A stretch of DNA of 13,294 nt from CAYTTR01 sp964440805 (GTDB taxonomy: Bacteria; Acidobacteriota; Aminicenantia; Aminicenantales; Aminicenantaceae): contig CAYTTR010000048.1 of NCBI GenBank assembly GCA_964440805.1, positions 1 to 13,294 of the forward strand. The letters are read 5' to 3'. The translations under genes and the position numbers were made by a program. Of the stretch, positions 1 to 7,477 are shown one piece after another. Under the pieces are notes generated by a model that made no database searches, was not told the origin of the DNA, and worked only from the letters and a program-made list of their open reading frames with translations. How positions within the stretch are numbered: position 1 is the stretch's first letter; every line of letters begins with the position of its first letter.

Positions 1-1907
1 TCTCTTCCCGTATAAACATTTACTCCAATACTTAAAGTTCTTGCTTTCAGGGGAAAGCCGGGTTCGGTAAAATAATCAATATCGAGGATATTTTCAGCCT
101 TAAGATACACCGCCACACGAGAAAATCTTTTCTTAATAGAGGCATTTAAAAGAAAATAACCGGGAATTTTCAATTGGCCGTTGTTATACAGACCCTGTGA
201 TTCCGAAACCGCAATCCCCCAGGCGGAAAAACTAAATCCCTTGAGCTCATCTGTGTTCAGGAAAAAATTAAACTGAGATTTTGGGCAATAATCCAGAGGC
301 TTTCCTGTTTCTTTGTTTTCAGCATCCAAATAGGTATAGTTAAAAGAAGTCTCAACCATATAAAACTTCCTGGAAATTCCCAACTCAAATCCTCTAATCT
401 CAACTTGGCCGATATTATCATAGCTGCTGTAACCGGAAGGAAGTCTAATGGAGTTAATTAAATCTTTGATTTTGTTGAAAAAAACAGCCCCGTTTAAAAA
501 AAATCCTTTCTCAACGGTAAAACCGGCTTCATAACTTTGCCCGATTTCTTCGGTTAAATCCGGATTCCCTGAGGAAGTGCTGTAAAGAGATTTCATGGAG
601 GGAAATCTTGCTTTCCTGGAGAAGCTCAAATAAAAATCCCCCCAATCTTCAGGATTGTATTTGATTCCCAAAATTGGATTTACTGAAGTTTTGTTCCGGC
701 CTGTTTTTTTATCTAAATAATCAAAACTTATCCCCCCGATAAGTTTTATTTTTTCCGATAGACTTAGATGATCTTCTATCCCGGCCGAATAGGTATTGTG
801 ATAAACTTCCTCCCATTCTTCGCCCGCATCATCCTGAGTTTTGACCTGATCCCTTTTGGCATTCAAGCTGAGTCTCAACCGGTTATGACTGCCTAAAGGA
901 ATATCTCCAATTAAAAATGTCCCCACAGAGTAATTCTTATAAGTCGATTTCCACATTATATCGGAAAAATTTTCATCCATATAAGCGTCAAGAATATTGA
1001 AATGCCGGACGTAATAATTTCTTATCTTTAAAGTACCCCGGTTAAAAATGGAAAAGGTTCCGCCCCAATTAAGCTGCAGCCTCTGCCAGTCATTGAATCT
1101 CCAGTATCGCTTCTTATAATATTCAGTGGCTGACGGAATCCCATATTCAGAGTTCAAATAAGAGACCTCCGCCAGGATTTCACCTTTATTTCCCGGATAA
1201 TAGAACATTTTCCCGGTGAAATTTATTTTCCTGTAATCACTATTGTTTCTAAGTGTTCTCTTGCCCTTTTCCAGCCAGTCAGATCCGCCTGAGGTATCAT
1301 AGGAAGCATTCCCCAGAAAAGAAAAATTATTCAGAACAAGCTTCCCTGAACCCGACAGATAAGCGGTTCGATTACCTGAAAACAGCGTATTCAGAGCCAA
1401 AGAATTTACCTCCGGTCTTTTGGTAACTACATTTATAATTCCCCCCAGTGTATTTGCTCCGTAGAGAACGGAACTGGCTCCTCTTATAACTTTAATGCTC
1501 TCTACGTCCTCAGTTAAAAAAGACTTAAGGTCAAAAGAATTAAAATAAGGCTCATAAACAGGGATCCCATCATAGAGAAGGGTAATTCTGTTGTTCTCAA
1601 ACCCCCGTATTTGCACCCTGGCTTCGTTTTTATCCCCGTCGGTGACATATACTCCAGTAGTGTAACTTATGATATCTGAAAGATTCTTCGAAGCAGCGCT
1701 TTCGATTTTAAATGATTCTATGGTGGTAACTTTGGAAAGAGGAAGTTCTTTGGGAGCAATTGCCGTAACTACAATCTCTTCTGTAATGCTTTGTGCTTTT
1801 TTTCTCTCTTTTTTCTCCTTTTCCTCCTTGCTTTGAGCAGACAGAAAAAATGAATACAAAAGAATAAGGAAAGGGATGAGCAAAATCTTAAGTCTAAGCT
1901 TTTTCAT
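1..1907 (-). CDS. TonB-dependent outer-membrane receptor (C-terminal tip missing at window edge)
   Basis: The reading frame is open for 635 complete codons from the ATG at 1907 and runs off the left edge, so no stop is seen. Residues 1-24 form a signal peptide ending LSA before Gln25. A short Lys/Glu-rich spacer follows, then a textbook TonB box, EEIVVTA, at about residues 43-49. The plug domain follows, with VQIRGFENNRITLLYDGIP and VIRGASSVLYGANTLGGIINVVT. The rest is aromatic-rich alternating strands of a 22-strand barrel. The last visible residues, SIGVNVYTGR, look like the final strand, so only a few residues are probably missing. The family imports siderophores, cobalamin or other large ligands using TonB energy; the substrate cannot be read here. 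No cobalamin riboswitch was recognised upstream. A GGAG ribosome site precedes the ATG. Confidence 0.93.
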   Translation of the reverse strand, partial: MKKLRLKILLIPFLILLYSFFLSAQSKEEKEKKERKKAQSITEEIVVTAIAPKELPLSKVTTIESFKIESAASKNLSDIISYTTGVYVTDGDKNEARVQIRGFENNRITLLYDGIPVYEPYFNSFDLKSFLTEDVESIKVIRGASSVLYGANTLGGIINVVTKRPEVNSLALNTLFSGNRTAYLSGSGKLVLNNFSFLGNASYDTSGGSDWLEKGKRTLRNNSDYRKINFTGKMFYYPGNKGEILAEVSYLNSEYGIPSATEYYKKRYWRFNDWQRLQLNWGGTFSIFNRGTLKIRNYYVRHFNILDAYMDENFSDIMWKSTYKNYSVGTFLIGDIPLGSHNRLRLSLNAKRDQVKTQDDAGEEWEEVYHNTYSAGIEDHLSLSEKIKLIGGISFDYLDKKTGRNKTSVNPILGIKYNPEDWGDFYLSFSRKARFPSMKSLYSTSSGNPDLTEEIGQSYEAGFTVEKGFFLNGAVFFNKIKDLINSIRLPSGYSSYDNIGQVEIRGFELGISRKFYMVETSFNYTYLDAENKETGKPLDYCPKSQFNFFLNTDELKGFSFSAWGIAVSESQGLYNNGQLKIPGYFLLNASIKKRFSRVAVYLKAENILDIDYFTEPGFPLKARTLSIGVNVYTGR

Positions 1908-1990
1908 GGTCATCTCCTTTCCAAACCTCCCATGAGAAATTAGCTTAATTTTTTCAAAGAAAGCCTTCTTCTATAAATTCGCTGCCTAAT

Positions 1991-2019
1991 ATATTATTTT
2001 TATTCATATGAATTGACAA
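1991..2019 (-). promoter_or_regulatory. Sigma70-type promoter of the TonB receptor gene
   Basis: On the minus strand TTGTCA (2019-2014) and TAATAT (1996-1991) are separated by exactly 17 bases, about 84 bases upstream of the receptor ATG. Both boxes are one or two changes from consensus. The spacer holds a perfect 12-base palindrome, listed separately. On the plus strand TTGACA (2013-2018) overlaps the same -35, but the corresponding -10 for the divergent pseudogene is poor (GAAGAT at 17 bases). Confidence 0.65.
2002..2013. promoter_or_regulatory. Perfect 12-base palindrome in promoter spacer (possible operator)
   Basis: ATTCATATGAAT is identical to its reverse complement and lies wholly between the -35 and -10 boxes of the receptor promoter. 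A dimeric repressor bound there would block transcription. It is AT-rich and does not match a regulator site I recognise: it is shorter than, and different from, the usual 19-base Fur box. Chance occurrence in AT-rich DNA is possible. Confidence 0.35.
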
Positions 2020-2117
2020 CTATTTAAAAAAACTGGAAGATAACTTTAAAAATAGATATATATATAGAATGTTGATAATTTTATTTAATATTTAAAGGAA
2101 GAAAGGAGTACTTAATC

Positions 2118-3007
2118 ATGTTTCAAAGAAAACTGAAATTATTTACATCCATGACAATATCGATTTTAATCATATCTGTCATAACTTTCATCTTTATTTT
2201 TTCAGGAATTTTATCAGGACAAGAACAAGAAAAAGAAGAGGAAAAAATTTCCTCTTTTGGAAAATATGAAGGTTTTTCCCCAGAAAGATTTGACTCCTTT
2301 GTTCGCTCCTCACAGTATCTCACCATGCGTGACGGCACCAAAATCGCCATCGATATCATCCGGCCGGCAGTAGACGGAAAACCGGTTGAAGAGCCTGCAA
2401 CCGGAGCCTATCCATTCCGGGAATGGAGTCCGTCCGGATTCGTTGAAGAAATAAATGCTTCCGGCGTGCCCATGTATATATGGGGCGGATGGTTCGATTC
2501 ATTCACCAAAGACACTTTTCTTATATACAAAAACTTCACCACTCCCCGCAAACTGACTATAGGTGCCCGGTCTCATGCTCCCCGGGATGAAAATTTCAGG
2601 CGGGAAGAATACAACCTGCTGGCAGTAGAACAGCTCCGGTGGTTTGATTACTGGCTTAAAGGAACCGATAACGGCATTATGGAAGAGCCTCCCATCCGCT
2701 ATCAGGTAATGGAAAAACCTGGCCTTAACCGGTGGGAAATCGCTCAGGAATGGCCCTTGAGGCTGATATCCAAATAACCGGAGCTGATAAAGACAATGCT
2801 GAAACCGAAGTACTTGATCCACCTCCCACTTATGTTGTCTTCCGGAGTGTGGACAAGCCTTCCTACATAGAATTGCCTGTCTTCCAGGAGCAGATAGAAA
2901 TCATAGACGAAGAAGGAATTTCTTTGGTTTTAATCCTGGCGATTGCGTTTGTTATAATCATTCTGGTTTTGGTATTCACTAATTTCAGGCGCCGAAAACC
3001 TAAATAA
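2118..3007 (+). pseudogene. Decayed CocE/NonD-family alpha/beta hydrolase with C-terminal membrane segment
   Basis: Family members are usually about 550-650 residues; only about 290 remain, in two frames. The first frame (2118-2777) has an N-terminal signal or membrane segment, then the family N-terminal strand (LTMRDGTKIAIDIIRPA). It then jumps directly to the region of the catalytic Asp (IWGGWFDSFTKDT) and His (GARSHAP), followed by WFDYWLKGTDNG. The G-x-S-Y-x-G nucleophile region that belongs between is absent. Frame 1 stops at 2777. The C-terminal domain continues in frame +2 from about 2740 (ALEADIQITG, then DKPSYIELPV), again with the intervening sequence missing. The remnant ends with a hydrophobic segment and RRRKPK. 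AAAGGAG precedes the ATG by nine bases. I infer loss of function through several deletions plus a frameshift. Assembly error is less likely because several separate lesions would be needed. Confidence 0.8.
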
Positions 3008-3046
3008 AAAAAAGGCCGTTTCCGTCTTCTAAAGAACAGAAACGGC
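3006..3046 (-). terminator. Intrinsic terminator downstream of the carboxypeptidase-regulatory-like gene
   Basis: GCCGTTTC (3015-3022) pairs with GAAACGGC (3039-3046), and the loop contains an inner TTC/GAA pairing. Read on the minus strand the hairpin is followed directly by eight Ts (3013-3006), the classic intrinsic terminator layout. It lies about 100 bases after the stop of the 3145-3684 gene. The T run overlaps the stop codon of the opposing pseudogene. On the plus strand there is no T run after the stem, so it serves mainly minus-strand transcription. Confidence 0.85.
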
Positions 3047-3144
3047 ACTTATTACCGTGGAAAGCAGGTGAGATATTAATCTCTGAAATCTTTAATCTTT
3101 TCTTTGTTCCTAAATATGATGTTCTTTGGTGCTTTACCTGTGCC

Positions 3145-3684
3145 TTACCGGAAGGGAGAAGCTTCTTCTGCTGGTCCGGCTAAGGTCACGGCTCCGTAAA
3201 CAATAGCGGCGCTGGCAGCCACTATAATAGCAATCCCCACAGCCGAAGTAAAAAAGGCGGCTAATCCTTTTTTCTTCTTTTTTTCCTCTTCTTCCTCTCC
3301 CTCTTCCTGCTGTGATTTTAGAGCTAAGGAAACCTTGGCTGTCTCTCCGGCTTTAATTCCAATTACGTTCTCCACGTTGAAATTTCCTTCACCAGTGCTT
3401 ATTCCCATCACATAAAATCCTTCATTCACTCCTTCCACTTTGAAAACGCCCGCCTCATCACTCTGGCTGCTTTCAAAACTTTCACCAGTAGAAACTTTCT
3501 TCAACTTGACCACAGCTCCATCCACAGGGGTGATTCCGTCCTCTCCGTAAACAAAGCCTATCAGATTGCCCTGGTTTCTTTCCTCAGCATTACCTTCAGC
3601 TTGGATGAAATTCGGAAAATAGAACAGGATTAAAGCGAAAATTAAACCAACAGATAGATATTTTGACTTTACTATTTTGAACAT
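3145..3684 (-). CDS. Carboxypeptidase-regulatory-like domain protein with C-terminal membrane segment
   Basis: The 179-residue product has a signal peptide (residues 1-29, ending FIQA). A single beta-sandwich of the CarboxypepD_reg type follows at about 39-125: GFVYGEDGITPVDGAVVKLK, then a DEAGVFKVEGVNEGFYVMGI strand pair. A Lys/Glu-rich linker (about 127-142) leads to a hydrophobic segment (about 146-170) and a short tail ending SPFR. Such domains act as structural or adhesive modules on exported proteins; no catalytic site is present. The layout suggests an inner-membrane-anchored protein with the sandwich in the periplasm. It is a monocistronic unit with its own promoter and terminator. 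AGGGGG lies five bases before the ATG. The same arrangement recurs, to my recollection, in Aminicenantes-like genomes. The function is unknown. Confidence 0.85.
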   Translation of the reverse strand: MFKIVKSKYLSVGLIFALILFYFPNFIQAEGNAEERNQGNLIGFVYGEDGITPVDGAVVKLKKVSTGESFESSQSDEAGVFKVEGVNEGFYVMGISTGEGNFNVENVIGIKAGETAKVSLALKSQQEEGEEEEEKKKKKGLAAFFTSAVGIAIIVAASAAIVYGAVTLAGPAEEASPFR

Positions 3685-3710
3685 TTTAGCCCCCTCAGGG
3701 TTCTATTAAT

Positions 3711-3739
3711 AATTTATATTTAAAATTTACCTAAGTCAA
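3711..3739 (-). promoter_or_regulatory. Sigma70-type promoter of the 3145-3684 gene
   Basis: On the minus strand TTGACT (3739-3734) is followed by 17 bases and TAAATT (3716-3711); TATAAA two bases earlier is an alternative -10. An A/T-rich stretch just upstream of the -35 could act as an UP element. The ATG lies 26 bases past the -10. This argues that the gene is transcribed separately from the EPS operon upstream. Confidence 0.65.
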
Positions 3740-3785
3740 GAAAAATTTTTATTTTCTTTTACTTTTTTTATCTGACTATGAATTT

Positions 3786-3819
3786 ACCTATAATAGCTAT
3801 AGGATAGATAATTATAGGT
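3786..3819. other. AT-rich inverted repeat after the TPR gene stop
   Basis: ACCTATAAT (3786-3794) is the exact complement of ATTATAGGT (3811-3819). A smaller alternative hairpin, CCTATA with TATAGG (3787-3792 and 3798-3803), competes with it. There is no T run after the stem on the minus strand, so it is at best a weak processing or attenuation structure at the end of the EPS operon. Confidence 0.35.
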
Positions 3820-3832
3820 TGGTTTGATCCAA

Positions 3833-5650
3833 TTAAAATAAAGAGAAACTGAGGCTCTGGAGGGTTACTTTGCGGTTGAGGGGGACTATGTGGAGTTCAT
3901 TCACTCCCACCCGGGTGTCAAAGGTTAAAGAGACATTTCCGCCTTGGCCAACGCTCTGGCCTTTTCCGGCGTCACTTCTCCTCTCTCCTCCATCCCTTTC
4001 TCTCAGATAGCCTTCCCAGACTACGCGGTTATTGAAATAGACCGCTACCAGAGGAACCCGTTCCCCCCAATCCTGCTTGAAATCCATCCTCATCCGCACT
4101 TGCCTCCCATCAAACGTAAAATTCCTCCTGAAATTTCCCCCTCTCTGAAGCACCACACTCCCCATATCTCTCACCGCCTCAACTTCCCCCAAATTCAAAA
4201 CACCCCGGATCATTTCATCATACCTCCGCACATTCTCATCCTCATTAAGCCGCCCATAGACCTCTTTCATCCTCAACAACACCTTAAGATTCCCTGGGTC
4301 AACCTCCAACGCCTTCTCATAAAAATCCACTGCCTCATAAATATAATCCACTTTATGGAAAGAATCTCCTATCAGCCGCAAAACCTCCACATACTCTGCC
4401 CTGTTCTTATCAGGCACCACCACAAAACTGCCCTTCAATTCTCTCCCCAATCCCATGATATCCCGGTAGCGGTTCTGATTATAATAAAGCACCGCCTGCA
4501 GGGCTAACCTCTCCAGGTCGTCCATACTGCTCTTCAACTCTTCCTCTAACCATCCTTTACCCAGAAGATAAGATTCCACCTCTCTCAAAGCGGCAACACT
4601 CTTTTCTCTCTCTATATACTCCCTCAAATATCTCTGCACATCCCTCAGCTCCTTCCCTTCCTCAATCCCACATTTGGCTAAATACAAAAAGCACGATTTT
4701 CTTAAACTCTCATATTCTCCGGGGTTTATAAACTGCCCTCCTCTTAAGCTCTGATAAAACCTTATTTTATTCAACATCCCCAGACAGGAGTTAAAATGGC
4801 TGTAAGCATTCTTCAGCCTGAAATACATAAAATCATTCTCTCCATCCTCAAATTCCTTCTCAGCTCTTTCAAAATCCATGGCTTCAGCCTTGACCATAAT
4901 CTCCTGTCTCTCCTCCACAGAAAGCCCCATCTCTCCTATAAAATCGGCGTACATCCGGTAGGTTTTAGCTTCCTCGGGCAGAATCCTTTCTATAACCTCA
5001 TAGTCCCCCACGTTCAACTCCCAAATATAGAGCAACTCCCTCACTCTATCCATCCTCTCTGATCCAACCAAGCGCCCCCGGTCCAGGACTCTCTTTAAAA
5101 TTTCTACCGTAAAATTTCTATCCTCCTCAGAAAGCTCATCCCAGTGAGTCAAAAACACCTTCCCTGTCTCATAAAAAATCTGGCTGTAATGACCGGCCAG
5201 CAAAGCCGCCTTCTTGTATTCCTCAAAAGGCGTTATCTCTTCTGAAGACTGGATGTAACTCATGTAAAGAAGTGACTGACCGAGCTGAAAATGACTGAAA
5301 TAAGAAGCCGGGTTTATCCTCACCGCCCGCTCCAAAGCTTGTATAGACTTCTTCAGGTTGGACCTTCTGGCCTCCTCCAACTCGAAACTGGCCATAGCCT
5401 GATCAAAATAAGCCTTGCCCAACCCATGATACACATCATGGTTAAAGGGATTAAACCTCCCGGCTTTTTCAAGGGTACGTATTTTTCTCTCGTTTTCCTC
5501 CACATTCTGGGAATGCTCGTAAAGATGATGGCTCCAGTAGATAGAAATCTCTACCAATCCCACCACCACAATCCCTGCCAGCAAAACCATCTTTTTCCAC
5601 CCCAATGAACCCCTCAATCTTGAATTATTTTTACTTATTTCCATCTCCAT
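3833..5650 (-). CDS. Membrane-anchored TPR protein with C-terminal beta domain, EPS locus
   Basis: The 605-residue product begins with a basic N-terminus and one membrane segment (about 21-39), so the bulk should face the periplasm. Tetratricopeptide-like helices follow at about 57-120 (e.g. ALERAVRINPASYFSHFQLG) and again at about 417-490 (AVDFYEKALEVDPGNLKVLL), with less regular helical sequence between. The last 100 residues switch to beta-rich sequence (VPLVAVYFNNRVVWEGYL near 540) and end in SFSLF. TPR proteins directly after a Wzy/WaaL-type gene are common in EPS loci and are thought to scaffold the polymerase or export complex. The exact partner is not shown. ATG codons at 5650 and 5644 compete; I chose 5650 because the GGAG beside 5644 abuts the codon with no spacer, but neither has a strong ribosome site. 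It is the last gene of the operon. Confidence 0.82.
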   Translation of the reverse strand: MEMEISKNNSRLRGSLGWKKMVLLAGIVVVGLVEISIYWSHHLYEHSQNVEENERKIRTLEKAGRFNPFNHDVYHGLGKAYFDQAMASFELEEARRSNLKKSIQALERAVRINPASYFSHFQLGQSLLYMSYIQSSEEITPFEEYKKAALLAGHYSQIFYETGKVFLTHWDELSEEDRNFTVEILKRVLDRGRLVGSERMDRVRELLYIWELNVGDYEVIERILPEEAKTYRMYADFIGEMGLSVEERQEIMVKAEAMDFERAEKEFEDGENDFMYFRLKNAYSHFNSCLGMLNKIRFYQSLRGGQFINPGEYESLRKSCFLYLAKCGIEEGKELRDVQRYLREYIEREKSVAALREVESYLLGKGWLEEELKSSMDDLERLALQAVLYYNQNRYRDIMGLGRELKGSFVVVPDKNRAEYVEVLRLIGDSFHKVDYIYEAVDFYEKALEVDPGNLKVLLRMKEVYGRLNEDENVRRYDEMIRGVLNLGEVEAVRDMGSVVLQRGGNFRRNFTFDGRQVRMRMDFKQDWGERVPLVAVYFNNRVVWEGYLRERDGGERRSDAGKGQSVGQGGNVSLTFDTRVGVNELHIVPLNRKVTLQSLSFSLF

Positions 5651-5698
5651 TCTCTAATCCCAAATTATGCTTTTTTCTAAATTGTCTACCCTCTTTCC

Positions 5699-5798
5699 NN
5701 NNNNNNNNNNNNNNNNNNNNNNNNNNNNNNNNNNNNNNNNNNNNNNNNNNNNNNNNNNNNNNNNNNNNNNNNNNNNNNNNNNNNNNNNNNNNNNNNNN
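5699..5798. other. Scaffold gap of exactly 100 Ns
   Basis: The length is a placeholder, not a measurement. The eight bases before the gap (CTCTTTCC, 5691-5698) are identical to the eight bases after it (5799-5806). The two contigs may therefore simply overlap, leaving about 70 bases between the flanking genes. No coding potential is evident around the gap. Confidence 0.95.
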
Positions 5799-5802
5799 CT
5801 CT

Positions 5803-5847
5803 TTCCAAATCAACCAGACCAACGAGACTAACCAGATGAACCAGAAT
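5803..5847. repeat. 9-base tandem array overlapping the polymerase stop codon
   Basis: There are five units on the plus strand: TTCCAAATC (degenerate), AACCAGACC, AACGAGACT, AACCAGATG and AACCAGAAT. On the coding strand the unit is roughly TCTGGTTNN. The array covers the last codons of the polymerase gene, encoding its SGSSG tail, and its TAG stop at 5830-5828. The N gap begins just downstream of it on the coding strand. Confidence 0.7.
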
Positions 5848-7366
5848 TTTTTGAATTTCTCTTATAAAAAGCGGTAACCAAAGTCAATGACAGGACTACT
5901 GTAAACAGCACCATGTTGGCCGGAATATGGAGGTTAAAATCAGTTATGCTGTGGATCAGGATGGCCACTAAGGCTACTATCCCTCCCAGGGCATAGCCCT
6001 TAACCTCAGGATGGCGCCTGTACTGCCATATTAAGAAAGAATGGACTCCCATGAACAAAATCCCTCCCAGCAGCAAAACTATCCCCAAAAAACCCACTTC
6101 ACTCAGATACTCTAAATAATCATTATGGGCATGAGAGACCCAGATATCCCGGCTGCTCTCCTCATAGGCTGGATAAACCGCCCCAAAAGTCCCCAAGCCA
6201 GTTCCAAAAACCGGATAATTTCCCACCATCTCCATGGTGTTTTCCCAGTAGGTAAACCTTCCCTCCTCCATTAATTTCATCCGGGTAAATCGCTCTACCA
6301 CAGACCCCACCCCCACATATAACACAATCAGGGTGATGATTAAAAAGCTCACTTTAAGAAAATTCTTAACCCCCTTCTGCTGGTGCCTTGCTCTCCCAAA
6401 ATAAAACACCGTCAGCTCGAAAAAGAGAAGAAAGGTTAAAACCAGAAGAAAGACCCCGGAGCGGGACTTGGAGTAAACAACACCCACGGCCATGACCACA
6501 ACCCCCCCGCCCAGGATTAAATTAACAGCCGTCCCCTTCTCAGACAACCGCAAAATCTTTTCCCTCCACTTCAAACCGCTCATGGATAAAAAGTCCACCC
6601 GGGCGATAACCAGCCCTATAGCCAGAGGGATGACCATCTCCAGATAGCCTGAGAAGTGGTTGCGGTTGACAAAAGTCCCGGTCACACAATCCAGGGCATG
6701 AACTTTTTCATAAAACAAAATCCTGGGATTAGGATTATAAAGCTCAAAAAGTCCATAAAAAGCTTGAAAAATCCCCATCCCCACCAGGACATAAACAATC
6801 CGCCTCACCTGCTTCATCCTGGTTACAGTGTTTATAATCAGAAAGCCCAGGATGAAGTAACTCAGTATTTCCAGCCCCTGTTTTAAAGTAAGGGAGGGAA
6901 TAAGAGAAATACTCATAAACGATCCTCCCGAGCCACCCACTCCAAAAAGCTCCCTGAAAGAAGAAGTGGAAGGAGAGAATATTTTAACCAGAAAATGAGG
7001 CCAGGGAATGATCTGAAACAAAACCAGCCCCAAAAATCCCCAGAAAAGATAGCGGGGCCATTTCAAAGAATCCCTCATTAGCTCGTTATTTTGAGGCTTT
7101 TTCTCCATAAACACATAAGCCCCCAGCATGACCAAGACAATAAGCTCTATAACCAGCACTGACCAGTAATATACAGAGGCCGCCGGAAGCGGGGAAAAAA
7201 CAATAACACCCAGTATCCCATAATCGATTATTTTCCTGCACATCTGGTCTCGTTTACTTATGATCTGATTATTCCCTTTTTCTTTATTTGTATTATGACT
7301 TCTTATTCTCTCCGGATTTTCTTTAAACTTCTTATTCATCATCTTAATTTGAATCCCCAATTTCAT
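5828..7366 (-). CDS. O-antigen ligase/Wzy-type polysaccharide polymerase
   Basis: The 512-residue polytopic membrane protein has a basic cytosolic N-terminus of about 45 residues, longer than usual, then about a dozen hydrophobic segments. The Wzy_C/WaaL family region shows FVNRNHFSGYLEM (about 229-241) and a periplasmic loop ending in SHAHNDYLEYLSEVGFLG (about 406-423), the typical H-x-x-N-D-Y-L signature. Such enzymes join undecaprenyl-linked glycan units to a growing chain or transfer a chain to an acceptor. Next to a Wzc-like gene and with no lipid A genes in view, polymerase is the more likely role, but ligase cannot be excluded. AAAGGA precedes the ATG by four bases. Its last five codons are made of the 9-base repeat and give a Ser/Gly tail. 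Confidence 0.87.
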   Translation of the reverse strand: MKLGIQIKMMNKKFKENPERIRSHNTNKEKGNNQIISKRDQMCRKIIDYGILGVIVFSPLPAASVYYWSVLVIELIVLVMLGAYVFMEKKPQNNELMRDSLKWPRYLFWGFLGLVLFQIIPWPHFLVKIFSPSTSSFRELFGVGGSGGSFMSISLIPSLTLKQGLEILSYFILGFLIINTVTRMKQVRRIVYVLVGMGIFQAFYGLFELYNPNPRILFYEKVHALDCVTGTFVNRNHFSGYLEMVIPLAIGLVIARVDFLSMSGLKWREKILRLSEKGTAVNLILGGGVVVMAVGVVYSKSRSGVFLLVLTFLLFFELTVFYFGRARHQQKGVKNFLKVSFLIITLIVLYVGVGSVVERFTRMKLMEEGRFTYWENTMEMVGNYPVFGTGLGTFGAVYPAYEESSRDIWVSHAHNDYLEYLSEVGFLGIVLLLGGILFMGVHSFLIWQYRRHPEVKGYALGGIVALVAILIHSITDFNLHIPANMVLFTVVLSLTLVTAFYKRNSKNSGSSG

Positions 7367-7441
7367 TTTCCTTTAATCAATCGCCACCTATCAACTCTTT
7401 CCTACGGATATTAACTTTTCCCCCTCCCATTTCAACAAAAT

Positions 7442-7477
7442 AAACCAGACAAACCAGATTAGCCATATTAACCAGAT
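7442..7477. repeat. 9-base tandem array at the stop codon of the Wzc-like gene
   Basis: There are four units on the plus strand: AAACCAGAC, AAACCAGAT, TAGCCATAT and TAACCAGAT. On the coding strand the unit is about ATCTGGTTA. The last unit ends inside the TAA stop (7479-7477). The unit resembles the array after the polymerase gene (AACCAGA core) but not the arrays elsewhere in the locus. In-frame reading past the stop meets another stop after two codons. Confidence 0.7.

Noticed and set aside
1908..2117. Cobalamin riboswitch upstream of the TonB receptor
   Set aside because: The leader is short and AT-rich, and no B12-box or conserved riboswitch stems could be recognised.
2499..2822. 107-codon minus-strand open frame opposite the hydrolase remnant
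   Set aside because: It is antisense to clear CocE/NonD family blocks, with no ribosome site or recognisable domain.
2732..3007. Independent 91-residue membrane protein
   Set aside because: The sequence before its membrane segment matches the C-terminal domain of the CocE/NonD family (LEADIQITG, DKPSYIELPV), so it is the frameshifted end of the decayed gene.
3944..4507. 187-codon open frame on the plus strand inside the TPR gene
   Set aside because: It is antisense to a well-supported gene, is rich in Pro/His/Ile from the pyrimidine-rich complementary strand, and has no recognisable domain or ribosome site.
5605..5877. Open frames spanning the N gap on both strands
   Set aside because: They are continuous only because Ns hide stops; the flanking pieces show no protein-like composition.
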